Shown here piece by piece: positions 1 to 7,152 of a stretch of DNA of 11,961 nt. Position 1 is the stretch's first letter. The number at the start of each line of letters is the position of its first letter. Origin of the DNA: Acidimicrobiaceae bacterium (GTDB lineage: Bacteria > Actinomycetota > Acidimicrobiia > Acidimicrobiales > UBA8190); assembly GCA_003453695.1 (NCBI GenBank), contig DMNK01000038.1, forward strand, positions 1-11,961. The letters are read 5' to 3'. The notes under the pieces were generated by a model. It worked only from the letters and a program-made list of their open reading frames with translations. It was not told the origin of the DNA and searched no databases. The translations under genes were made by a program, and so were the position numbers.

Positions 1-2
1 CC

Positions 3-1226
3 GGGATCGCCGGCGACATGGCCTTGGCCAGCCTGCTCGACGCCGGAGCCGACCTGACCAAGGTGCTCAAGCTGCTCGAGCGCGTCCTCGGCACCCTGCC
101 GGTCCGGGGCAAGCAGGCCGAGATGGCGGCCGCCGTCGAGGAAAAGCGCGACCGGGCCGAGCGCGCCCTGTCCTACGTCGAGCTGTACGGCGCCTACACC
201 GAGACCGAGGCGCGCTTCAGAGTCGACCGGCTCCTCGAGCTGCAGGCCCGGATGGCCCCCGAAGACCGGTCCGCCTTCTGCTTCGACCCCGCTGTCGTCG
301 ACTGGGAGCGCTACGTGTTCGACGTGCACCTGCCCTCGGTCGTCGCCCATGCCCGGGTGCGCTCGACCCCGGGCCGCTCGGCCATGGCCGGGCGCGCCGA
401 GCGGGCCCGCCAGGCCATCCTCTCCCCCGACCGCCATCTGGCCGCCTTCGACCTCGAGAACACGCTGGTGGCCTCCAACGTGGTCGAGTCCTACGCCTGG
501 CTGGCCACCCGGCACCTGCCTGCCGGTGACCGCGCCGTGCTGGCAGCGAGGATCCTGCGCCAGGCACCGGCCCTCCTGGCCATGGACCGGCGCGACCGGG
601 GCGACTTCCTGCGCACCTTCTACCGGCGATACGAGGACGCCCCCGCCGAGCTCATCCGGTCCGACTCCATGGAGCTGTTCCACCACCTCCTCCTGGCCAA
701 GTCCTTCCCGGCGGGCTTCGCCCGCATCCGGGCCCATCGCGCCCTCGGGCACCGCACGGTGCTCATCACCGGGGCGCTCGACTTCGTGGTGGACCCGCTG
801 CGGCCCCTGTTCGACGAGGTGGTGTGCGCGTCGCTGGGCGAGGACGCAGACGGCCGCTTCACGGGACGCCTCGAGCACCTGCCCCCCACCGGCGAGGCCA
901 GGGCGCTGGCGCTGGCCGAGTACGCGGCGGCCCAGGGCCTGGACCTGGGCGAGTCGGTGGCCTACGCCGACTCGGCGTCGGACCTGCCGTTGCTCGAGTG
1001 CGTCGGCTTCCCCGTGGCGGTCAACCCCGAGTCCAAGCTGGCGGCGGTGGCGCGACGGCGCGGCTGGCACGTGGAGCAGTGGGACAAGGCGGGCGGGGGC
1101 GGACGTCCCCCCCTCCCCATGGGGCCGGTGGACCGGCAGGTGTCGCGGTGGTGGGCCCGCGTCGACGGCCTCCTCGAGGACCTGGCCGCCGGGGGGAAGG
1201 GACGAGCCGTGAGGCAGCGGGCATGA
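3..1226 (+). CDS. HAD-IB family hydrolase-like protein, 5' partial (probable C-terminal part of an acyl-CoA reductase-like/HAD fusion)
   Basis: The frame is open to the window edge, so the true start is probably upstream; the first internal ATG is at 18. Residue numbers below count from that ATG (402 aa to the stop). Residues 1-115 are helical and end in an FDP...VDW..Y....HLP segment resembling the C-terminal part of 'male sterility'/fatty acyl-CoA reductase-like SDR proteins, which often carry a HAD-IB domain. The HAD domain spans about 140-355. Motif I is FDLENTL (D145, E147), motif II is LITG (T251), the motif III region is GEAR (R295) and motif IV is DSASD (D318, D322). The usual second motif-I Asp is Glu here, and the usual motif-III Lys is Arg, so phosphatase activity is uncertain. 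The TGA stop overlaps the ATG of the next gene (ATGA), which suggests translational coupling. HAD-IB membership is fairly sure; the reductase fusion is inferred. Confidence 0.8.
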   Translation, partial: GIAGDMALASLLDAGADLTKVLKLLERVLGTLPVRGKQAEMAAAVEEKRDRAERALSYVELYGAYTETEARFRVDRLLELQARMAPEDRSAFCFDPAVVDWERYVFDVHLPSVVAHARVRSTPGRSAMAGRAERARQAILSPDRHLAAFDLENTLVASNVVESYAWLATRHLPAGDRAVLAARILRQAPALLAMDRRDRGDFLRTFYRRYEDAPAELIRSDSMELFHHLLLAKSFPAGFARIRAHRALGHRTVLITGALDFVVDPLRPLFDEVVCASLGEDADGRFTGRLEHLPPTGEARALALAEYAAAQGLDLGESVAYADSASDLPLLECVGFPVAVNPESKLAAVARRRGWHVEQWDKAGGGGRPPLPMGPVDRQVSRWWARVDGLLEDLAAGGKGRAVRQRA

Positions 1227-2476
1227 GAGGGCTCGTGTTCGAACGCAACCTGCCGCGCTTCGCGGCCGCTCGTGTGGCGACGTCGCTGGCCGGCTCGGGG
1301 CGCGGCGTCGGCGTGAGCCCGCTGAGGCTCACCGATCTCGACGCCCCCGAGCTCCCCGGGCCGGGCTGGGCGCGGGTGCGGCCGCTGCTGGCGGGCATCT
1401 GCGGGTCCGACCTGTCCACCATCGACGGACGCAGCTCGCGCTACTTCGAGGACATCGTGAGCTTCCCCTTCGTGCCCGGCCACGAAGTTGTGGGCGTCGT
1501 CGAAGAGCCGGCGGCGGGCGGCGGTCCCGGCACCGGGACCCGGGTCGTGGTCGAACCGGTGCTCGGGTGCGTGGCACGCGGCATCGAACCCCCGTGCCCG
1601 GCGTGCGCCGCCGGGCACACCGGGGGATGCGAACGGGTCGCCTTCGGGCAACTGGCACCGGGCCTGCAGATCGGATTCTGCGCCGACACCGGCGGCGGGT
1701 GGTCGGCGGCGGGCCTGGTGGCCCACGTGTCGCAGCTGCACCCCGTGCCCGACGCCCTGGGGGACGAGGACGCCGTGATGGTGGAGCCCACCGCCTGCGG
1801 GGTGCACGCCGCCTTGGCTGCGGGCGTGACCCCCGGCGAGACGGTGGCGGTGCTCGGGGCGGGGACGCTCGGGCTCACCTTCCTCTGCGCCCTGCGCCAT
1901 CTCACTCGGCCCGGGACCGTGCTGGCCGGCGCCAAGCACCCCCAGCAGCGACGCCTGGCTGCCGAGCTCGGCGCCGACGTGGCGGTCGGGCCGGACCAGC
2001 TGACCCGGGCGGTGCGGCTTCGGTCGCGCTCTCTCGAGGCCTCGGGCGGGCTCACCGGCGGCGCCGACGTGGTCGTCGACTGCGTGGGGAGCGCCCAGTC
2101 GCTCGCCCAGTGCCTGGGCATGGTCCGTCCCCGCGGCCGGCTGGTGCTCGTGGGGATGCCCGGATCGCTGCGGGTCGACCTGGCGCCACTGTGGCACCGC
2201 GAGGTGCGCCTGGTGGGCGCCTATGCCTACGGCACCGAACACACCGAGAACGGCGCTCGCCGCACCTTCGACATCGCCCTGGAGGTGGTGGGCCGCTACG
2301 GCCTGGGCCGGTTGGTCTCTGCCGCCTATCCGCTGGAGCGCTTCGAGGAGGCACTGGCGCATGCCGGAGCCGCCGGCCGGCGTGGCTCGGTGAAGATCGT
2401 CTTCGACCTGCGGCCGCGCCGGCGCGCCAGAGACGGCGCGGCATCGGAGAGGGTGGTGGAGGAGGTGGCTCGATGA
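1223..2476 (+). CDS. Zinc-dependent medium-chain alcohol dehydrogenase family protein
   Basis: Predicted 417-aa cytosolic MDR-superfamily oxidoreductase that interconverts an alcohol and a carbonyl using NAD(P). Visible features are the catalytic-zinc residues C60 (GICGSD), H87-E88 (PGHE) and E188 (VEPTACGVHA). A Cys cluster at C116, C125, C128 and C136 fits the structural zinc lobe. The Rossmann nucleotide-binding motif GAGTLG is at 212-217. The protein is longer than a typical 340-380-aa MDR, with an extended N-terminus (about residues 8-32) and an Arg-rich C-terminal tail. The ATG start overlaps the stop of the HAD gene (ATGA) and its own TGA overlaps the ATG of the LarA-like gene, so it sits mid-operon. 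In this context the substrate may be a fatty alcohol/aldehyde or a hydroxy-acid derivative, but the sequence does not define it. Confidence 0.9.
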   Translation: MRGLVFERNLPRFAAARVATSLAGSGRGVGVSPLRLTDLDAPELPGPGWARVRPLLAGICGSDLSTIDGRSSRYFEDIVSFPFVPGHEVVGVVEEPAAGGGPGTGTRVVVEPVLGCVARGIEPPCPACAAGHTGGCERVAFGQLAPGLQIGFCADTGGGWSAAGLVAHVSQLHPVPDALGDEDAVMVEPTACGVHAALAAGVTPGETVAVLGAGTLGLTFLCALRHLTRPGTVLAGAKHPQQRRLAAELGADVAVGPDQLTRAVRLRSRSLEASGGLTGGADVVVDCVGSAQSLAQCLGMVRPRGRLVLVGMPGSLRVDLAPLWHREVRLVGAYAYGTEHTENGARRTFDIALEVVGRYGLGRLVSAAYPLERFEEALAHAGAAGRRGSVKIVFDLRPRRRARDGAASERVVEEVAR

Positions 2477-4059
2477 GCCCGCGTCCCGGCTTCATGCTCG
2501 ACGTCGACCGCTCCACCCCTCCCACCCTGTTCTGGCACGGCGAGGGGTTCCGGTTGGAGCGGCTCCCCGAAGGAAGCCGGGTGCTCTACGGTCCCGAGCC
2601 GCTCGACGCGCTCGCCGACCCGGTGTCCGCCATCCGCCGCGCCCTGCTCGAGCCCCTCGGTGACAGTGCCCCGTTACCCGAGCTGCTGCGCCCCGGCATG
2701 CGCCTCACCATCGCCTTCGACGACGTGTCGCTGCCCCTTCCCCCCATGCGCCGGCCCGACGTGCGCCAATTGGTCATCGAGCAGGTCCTCGACTTCGCCG
2801 CCGAGGCGGGCGTGGACGACGTCGTGCTCATCGCCGCCTTGGCGCTCCATCGCCGCATGACCGACGCCGAGCTCCGCCATGCGCTCGGCGACCGGATCTA
2901 CGACGCCTTCGCCCCCCACGGGCTCCTGCGCCAGCACGATGCCGAAGACCCGGCCGCCCTCGTCCATCTGGGTGAGACCGACCAGGGCGAAGACGTCGAG
3001 ATCAGCCGCAGAGCGGCCGAGTCGGACCTGCTCGTCTACGTGAACATCAACCTGGTGCCCATGGACGGCGGGCACAAGAGCGTGGCCACCGGCCTGGCCA
3101 GCTATCGCAGCCTGCGCCATCACCACAATGCCCGGACCATGCAGCACAGCCGCTCCTTCATGGACCAGGACCACTCCGAGCTCCACTCCTCGAACTGGCG
3201 CATGGGACGGTTCATCGCCGCCTCGGGCCTCAAGGTGTTCCAGATCGAGACCACGCTCAACACCGACACCTTCCCGGAACAGTTCCGCTTCCTGCAGCGC
3301 CGCGAGTGGGAGTGGACCGGTCGCGACCGCGCCGCCTTCGTGGCGTCGTCCTCCGCCCTGGCGCGCACCCCGCCGCGCCTGGCACGGACGATCTTCCACG
3401 CCATCAAGTCCCCGCATCGCATGACCTCGGTGCAGGCGGGCGAGGTGGAGGCGGTGCACGCCCGCACCACGGCCAACGTCTACGCCCAGCAGCTGGTCGA
3501 GGTGGACGGGCAGACCGACGTGCTCACCATGGGGCTTCCCTACATCTGCCCGTACAACGTGAACTCGATCATGAACCCGATCCTGGTGGCGTGCCTCGGA
3601 CTCGGCTACTTCTTCAACATGTACCGGGGCCGTCCCCTGGTGCGCCAGGGCGGTGTGGTCGTCATGAGCCATCCCACCCCGTGGGACTTCAGCCCGGTGC
3701 ACCACCCGAGCTACATCGACTTCTTCGAGCAGGTCCTGTCCGAGACCACCGACCCCGTCGAGGTCGGGAAGTTCGAGGAGAGCTTCGCCACCGATCCGTG
3801 GTACGTGCACCTGTACCGGACGGGCCACGCCTACCACGGCGTCCACCCCTTCTACATGTGGTACTGGTGCGCGCACGCGCTGCAACACCTGGGCGGAGTG
3901 ATCGTCGTGGGCGGCGACCGGGCGGCGGTGCGCCGCCTGGGCTTCACGCCCGCCTCCACCATGGCCGACGCCCTCGAGATGGCGACCGACGTGGTGGGCC
4001 CGGGCCCGGGCATCACCCACCTGCACGCCCCGCCCCTGGTCATGGCGGACGTCCGCTGA
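2473..4059 (+). CDS. LarA-like (lactate racemase/DUF2088 family) protein
   Basis: Predicted 528 aa, longer than the roughly 420-aa characterised LarA. The N-terminal half matches the nickel-pincer racemase/epimerase fold. FDD at 82-84 begins the substrate/cofactor loop, LHRRMTDAEL has H126, GGHKS at 199-203 has K202, and a His run lies at 216-218. In Lactiplantibacillus LarA the equivalent Lys covalently holds the nickel-pincer nucleotide and His residues bind Ni or act as acid/base; assigning those roles here is by motif resemblance only. The family's usual DDxTRPxP loop reads DDVSLPLP (83-90), so the substrate-contacting Arg appears to be absent and the substrate is probably not lactate. 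The C-terminal half (about 250-528) is rich in aromatic residues and His. The ATG overlaps the stop of the dehydrogenase gene. The cofactor genes larB, larC and larE are not in this window. Family call good, function unknown. Confidence 0.8.
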   Translation: MSPRPGFMLDVDRSTPPTLFWHGEGFRLERLPEGSRVLYGPEPLDALADPVSAIRRALLEPLGDSAPLPELLRPGMRLTIAFDDVSLPLPPMRRPDVRQLVIEQVLDFAAEAGVDDVVLIAALALHRRMTDAELRHALGDRIYDAFAPHGLLRQHDAEDPAALVHLGETDQGEDVEISRRAAESDLLVYVNINLVPMDGGHKSVATGLASYRSLRHHHNARTMQHSRSFMDQDHSELHSSNWRMGRFIAASGLKVFQIETTLNTDTFPEQFRFLQRREWEWTGRDRAAFVASSSALARTPPRLARTIFHAIKSPHRMTSVQAGEVEAVHARTTANVYAQQLVEVDGQTDVLTMGLPYICPYNVNSIMNPILVACLGLGYFFNMYRGRPLVRQGGVVVMSHPTPWDFSPVHHPSYIDFFEQVLSETTDPVEVGKFEESFATDPWYVHLYRTGHAYHGVHPFYMWYWCAHALQHLGGVIVVGGDRAAVRRLGFTPASTMADALEMATDVVGPGPGITHLHAPPLVMADVR

Positions 4060-4070
4060 CGGCGCCTGCC

Positions 4071-5009
4071 GTGCACGGGTCGTCGCTCCGCAGGCTCCGG
4101 GCGCCGCTGGGACGAGCGCGCTTTCCGTGGGCCGCGCCCACCTGGCCCACCGGGGTGGAACGCCCCGCCCCAGAGCGCGGTGTCGGCGTGGACTACGACA
4201 CCGAGTGGGCGCGCCGCTACCCGGCTCGCCTGGCGCGCGCCGTCGTCCTCGACAACCTCACCAGGCCCCTCGCCCACGCCGTGGCCGCCCCGGCCGTCGT
4301 CGGTGAGGAGATGCTGGAACTCGCCGAACACCCGATGATCCTCGCCGCCAACCACGCCAGCCACCTCGACACCCCGTTGCTGCTGTCGGTGCTGCCCCTC
4401 CCGCTACGACATCGAACGGTGGTGGCCGCCGCCGCCGACCACTTCTTCGACCGTCGGTGGAAAGCGCACCTGTGGGCCGGAGCGCTCAACGCCATCCCCA
4501 TCGAGCGCCACCGCGTCAACAGGCGCTCGGCCGACATGGCGGCCCAATTGCTCGAGGACGGCTGGAACCTCGTCATCTTCCCCGAGGGTGGACGCTCGCC
4601 CGACGGCTGGCTCCAACCCTTCCGGGGCGGCGCCGCCTACCTGGCCGTGCGCACCGGCCGGCCCGTGGTGCCGGTGCACCTGAGCGGGACATGGCGCCTG
4701 CTGCCCAAGGAGACGCGACGGCTGCAACGAGGGCGCACCACCGTGCGCTTCGGTCCGCCCCTCCACCCCGGCCCCGGCGAGGACGCCCGGCGTTTCGGAG
4801 CCCGCATCGAGAAGGCCGTCGCCACCATGGCCGACGAGTCGGGCAGCGACTGGTGGACGGCGCGACGGCGGGCCGCCGCCGGCGTCACCCCGCCCGCCAC
4901 GGGCCCCGCGGCGTCGCCCTGGCGCCGGGCATGGGCGCTCGGCCCCGACCCCGCCTCCGCCGAGGACGAGGACCCGGGCCGCTGGGCGGTGCGCGTCGGG
5001 TGGCGTTGA
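4071..5009 (+). CDS. PlsC-type 1-acyl-glycerol-3-phosphate acyltransferase family protein
   Basis: Predicted 312-aa lysophospholipid acyltransferase-family enzyme that would transfer an acyl group from acyl-CoA or acyl-ACP to a lysophosphatidate-like acceptor at the inner membrane face. Block I (HX4D) is NHASHLD, with H95 and D100. Block III is FPEGGRS at 170-176, where the more usual reading is FPEGTRS. A PVVPVHLSG stretch (198-206) fits block IV. No strong membrane span is obvious. I chose GTG 4071, 11 nt after the previous stop. In-frame GTGs at 4155 and 4188 are alternatives, and the first 40 residues are low-complexity, so the start is uncertain. The C-terminal 40 residues after about 270 are Pro/Ala-rich. 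It is the last gene of the plus-strand operon and converges on murT-gatD with only 10 nt between stops. Confidence 0.85.
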   Translation: MHGSSLRRLRAPLGRARFPWAAPTWPTGVERPAPERGVGVDYDTEWARRYPARLARAVVLDNLTRPLAHAVAAPAVVGEEMLELAEHPMILAANHASHLDTPLLLSVLPLPLRHRTVVAAAADHFFDRRWKAHLWAGALNAIPIERHRVNRRSADMAAQLLEDGWNLVIFPEGGRSPDGWLQPFRGGAAYLAVRTGRPVVPVHLSGTWRLLPKETRRLQRGRTTVRFGPPLHPGPGEDARRFGARIEKAVATMADESGSDWWTARRRAAAGVTPPATGPAASPWRRAWALGPDPASAEDEDPGRWAVRVGWR

Positions 5010-5019
5010 GCGACAGCCT

Positions 5020-7152
5020 CTACGAACGCCGGACTCGGACCCGGCGCCATGCCGGGTGCTGCACAGCACTGAGCCGCTCGGCGCGCAAAGCCTGCTCCTC
5101 GTCGTCGTCCAGCGCCAGCGGCACCTCGCCGGTGGCGCGCGACAGCAACAGGTCGGCGAAGGCAGGATTGCGGGCGAGCACCGGACCGTGCAGGTAGGTG
5201 CCGAACACGTTGCCGCTCCAGGCGCCTTCGGTGCCGTCGCCGTTGCCGACGCCGTAACGCACGTGGGCGAGCGGCGCCACCCATTGGCCGAGCCGGGTGT
5301 GCCCGCTGTGGTTCTCGAACCCCGTAAGGGCGTCGCGCAGCGGTGACGAGGCGAGCGGCTCGGCGAGCAGCTCTCCCACCGCACGCCGTCCCGGGCCCTT
5401 GACCGTGCACACGTCGAGGAATCCCAGCCCGGGCCGGGACGCACCGGCGGCGTCGGGGAAGCTGGTGCCGAGCAGTTGGTACCCGGCGCACACGCCGAGC
5501 ATCGCCGCACCCTGGGCGACGGCCTGCCCGAGGGGGCTCGACGTCAGCTCGGCGCCCGCCTGGAGCTCGGGACCGTCCTCACCACCCCCGAGCAGGTAGA
5601 GGTCCCCGGCGGCGGGCAGCGGCCGGCCCGACGAGGCGAGCAGCAATTCCACGGAGGCGCCGCGCCAGGCGGCGCGCGCCGCCACCACGCGGCCGTTTCC
5701 GGCATCGCCGTACGTGCCGAGCAGGTCAGGGTGGACGACGACCACGCGCAGGGCGGAGACCCCGTCGCTCAGTCGCCGACGGCGCTTCTGCCCGGCCGAA
5801 GGGGCCGTCTCGGCGGGCTGGCGGGCCACGGGAACGGTGGCGGCGGGACGAAAGGGGCGCAGCGCAGGGGGCCCATGACCCGGTGCGAGGCGTGCCCGGG
5901 CGGGACGCTCGGCGAGCCGGCGTCGCAGGTCCTGGAAGGCGGTGTAGTTCCCGACGTACTCGACGCGCGGCGCGCCGCTGGCACCGAGGGCGTCGAGTTG
6001 GTCGTCGACGACGGCGTGCGAGACCCCGGCGTAGCGCAGCCGCACGGCCAGATCGCCGGCGCGCTCCCCCGTGGCCACGACGTGGCGGCCGGCGAGACGC
6101 TCGAAGGCCACGTCCCACAGCCACGACGGGTCGTGGCCGTCGGCGATGCGGGCGTTGATCCCGATCACCACCGGCTCGTCCCCTCCCTCGAGAAGGTCGA
6201 GGAGCTCGGTCCAGCCGGCCGGATTCTTGGCCAGAAGCAGCCGGGCGTGCACCGTGCCGTGGGTGACCACCGAGAAGCGGCCCTCGACGTCGCCCACGCT
6301 CGCCATGGACGAGAGCGCCCGGGCGGTGTCCACGCCGAGGACCTGTGCCGCTCCGAGAGCCATGACGGCGTTGGCGCGGTTGAAGCGCCCGGGGAGCGAC
6401 AGGCGCAGCGGCAGGCGCTGTCCGGCGGCGTCCACCACCTCGTCACCGTCGAGCGAGAGCACCGGGTCAGGCCGGTGCAGGCCGCATGCGCTCGACCAGC
6501 CGGCGCCGCCAAGGTCGAAGACCACGGGACCGTCGCAGGCCGGACAGCCCACCGCATCGGAACGCCACAGCTGGCCCGCACCCACCCAGGACACGTGCGG
6601 CGCCGACGACGCCCCCCACACAACGAGCGGGTCGTCGGCGTTCGCCACCACCGTCCCGCCGTCGAAGTGGGCGAGGGCTTCTCGGAAGCGGGCCGCCACC
6701 ATGCGCACCTCGCTCACCCGGTCCAGTTGGTCGCGCGACAGGTTGAGGAGCACGACGACCTGAGGAGCGAGGGCGTCCGCGGCCCGGCCCAGATATCCCT
6801 CGTCCACCTCCAGGACCGCCGGCCGTCCGGGGGCGGCGGCGAGAGCGGCCGCCAGGCCGGCCGGAAGGTTGGAGCCCACGGCGTTGGTGGCCACCCGGCC
6901 GGTCCCTCCGAGGGCACTCACGAGCAGCCGGGTGGTGGTGGTCTTGCCGTTGGTCCCCGTGACCAGGGCGGCGGTGCGACCCCGGCCCAGGCGTGCCAGG
7001 AGGTCGGGCTCCAAGGCCAGGCCCACGCGGCCGCCCACGACCGAGCCCGAGCCCATCTTTAGCCGCCGGGACAGCCCTCCGACAGCGAGCGTGGCCCAGG
7101 CCGCCGCCCGCGCCCGCCCGGTGAGCGGCGCGGTCGTGGCGGGAGGCGTCAC
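5020..7152 (-). CDS. murT-gatD: MurT-GatD fusion: lipid II isoglutaminyl synthase (glutamine-hydrolysing), single chain
   Basis: This 710-aa protein joins both subunits of the enzyme that amidates the D-Glu of lipid II to D-isoglutamine. The MurT part (about 1-422) is a Mur ligase with P-loop GTNGKTT (66-72), a zinc-ribbon insertion (C203, C206, C223, H226) and the C-terminal MurT signature (KNPAGW at 309-314; DPSWLWD at 341-347, holding the Asp region that completes the GatD triad in MurT/GatD pairs). A Pro/Ala/Arg-rich linker (about 423-466) leads to GatD (about 467-705). GatD shows PDLLGTYGDAGN, GGGED, nucleophile C555 in GVCAGYQLLG, and H655 in YLHGP, which fits the catalytic His of class I cobyric-acid-synthase-like amidotransferases. 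The start is GTG, overlapping the TGA of the upstream HAD-PlsC gene (GTGA). MurT and GatD are normally separate adjacent genes. Both catalytic halves look intact. Function very likely; fusion read directly from one uninterrupted frame. Confidence 0.95.
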   Translation of the reverse strand: MTPPATTAPLTGRARAAAWATLAVGGLSRRLKMGSGSVVGGRVGLALEPDLLARLGRGRTAALVTGTNGKTTTTRLLVSALGGTGRVATNAVGSNLPAGLAAALAAAPGRPAVLEVDEGYLGRAADALAPQVVVLLNLSRDQLDRVSEVRMVAARFREALAHFDGGTVVANADDPLVVWGASSAPHVSWVGAGQLWRSDAVGCPACDGPVVFDLGGAGWSSACGLHRPDPVLSLDGDEVVDAAGQRLPLRLSLPGRFNRANAVMALGAAQVLGVDTARALSSMASVGDVEGRFSVVTHGTVHARLLLAKNPAGWTELLDLLEGGDEPVVIGINARIADGHDPSWLWDVAFERLAGRHVVATGERAGDLAVRLRYAGVSHAVVDDQLDALGASGAPRVEYVGNYTAFQDLRRRLAERPARARLAPGHGPPALRPFRPAATVPVARQPAETAPSAGQKRRRRLSDGVSALRVVVVHPDLLGTYGDAGNGRVVAARAAWRGASVELLLASSGRPLPAAGDLYLLGGGEDGPELQAGAELTSSPLGQAVAQGAAMLGVCAGYQLLGTSFPDAAGASRPGLGFLDVCTVKGPGRRAVGELLAEPLASSPLRDALTGFENHSGHTRLGQWVAPLAHVRYGVGNGDGTEGAWSGNVFGTYLHGPVLARNPAFADLLLSRATGEVPLALDDDEEQALRAERLSAVQHPAWRRVRVRRS
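5039..5057. terminator. Possible hairpin terminator for the plus-strand operon
   Basis: ACCCGGC and GCCGGGT form a perfect 7-bp stem with a 5-nt loop, beginning 30 nt past the acyltransferase stop and inside the 3' end of the convergent murT-gatD gene. There is no following T-run, and GC-rich coding DNA makes such stems by chance, so this is weak. Confidence 0.25.

Noticed and set aside
962..2362. Long open frame on the minus strand opposite the dehydrogenase gene
   Set aside because: It mirrors the plus-strand codon structure of a clearly recognisable MDR gene; the translation is His/Arg/Gly-rich with no recognisable family.
2674..4026. Long minus-strand open frame opposite the LarA-like gene
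   Set aside because: Shadow of a real gene in GC-rich DNA; low-complexity translation and no start context.
4404..5510. Minus-strand frame spanning the convergent acyltransferase/murT-gatD ends
   Set aside because: It overlaps two well-supported genes in other frames and has a low-complexity product.
5476..7062. 528-codon plus-strand frame opposite murT-gatD
   Set aside because: The minus strand encodes intact MurT and GatD motifs over the same bases; the plus frame shows no domain.
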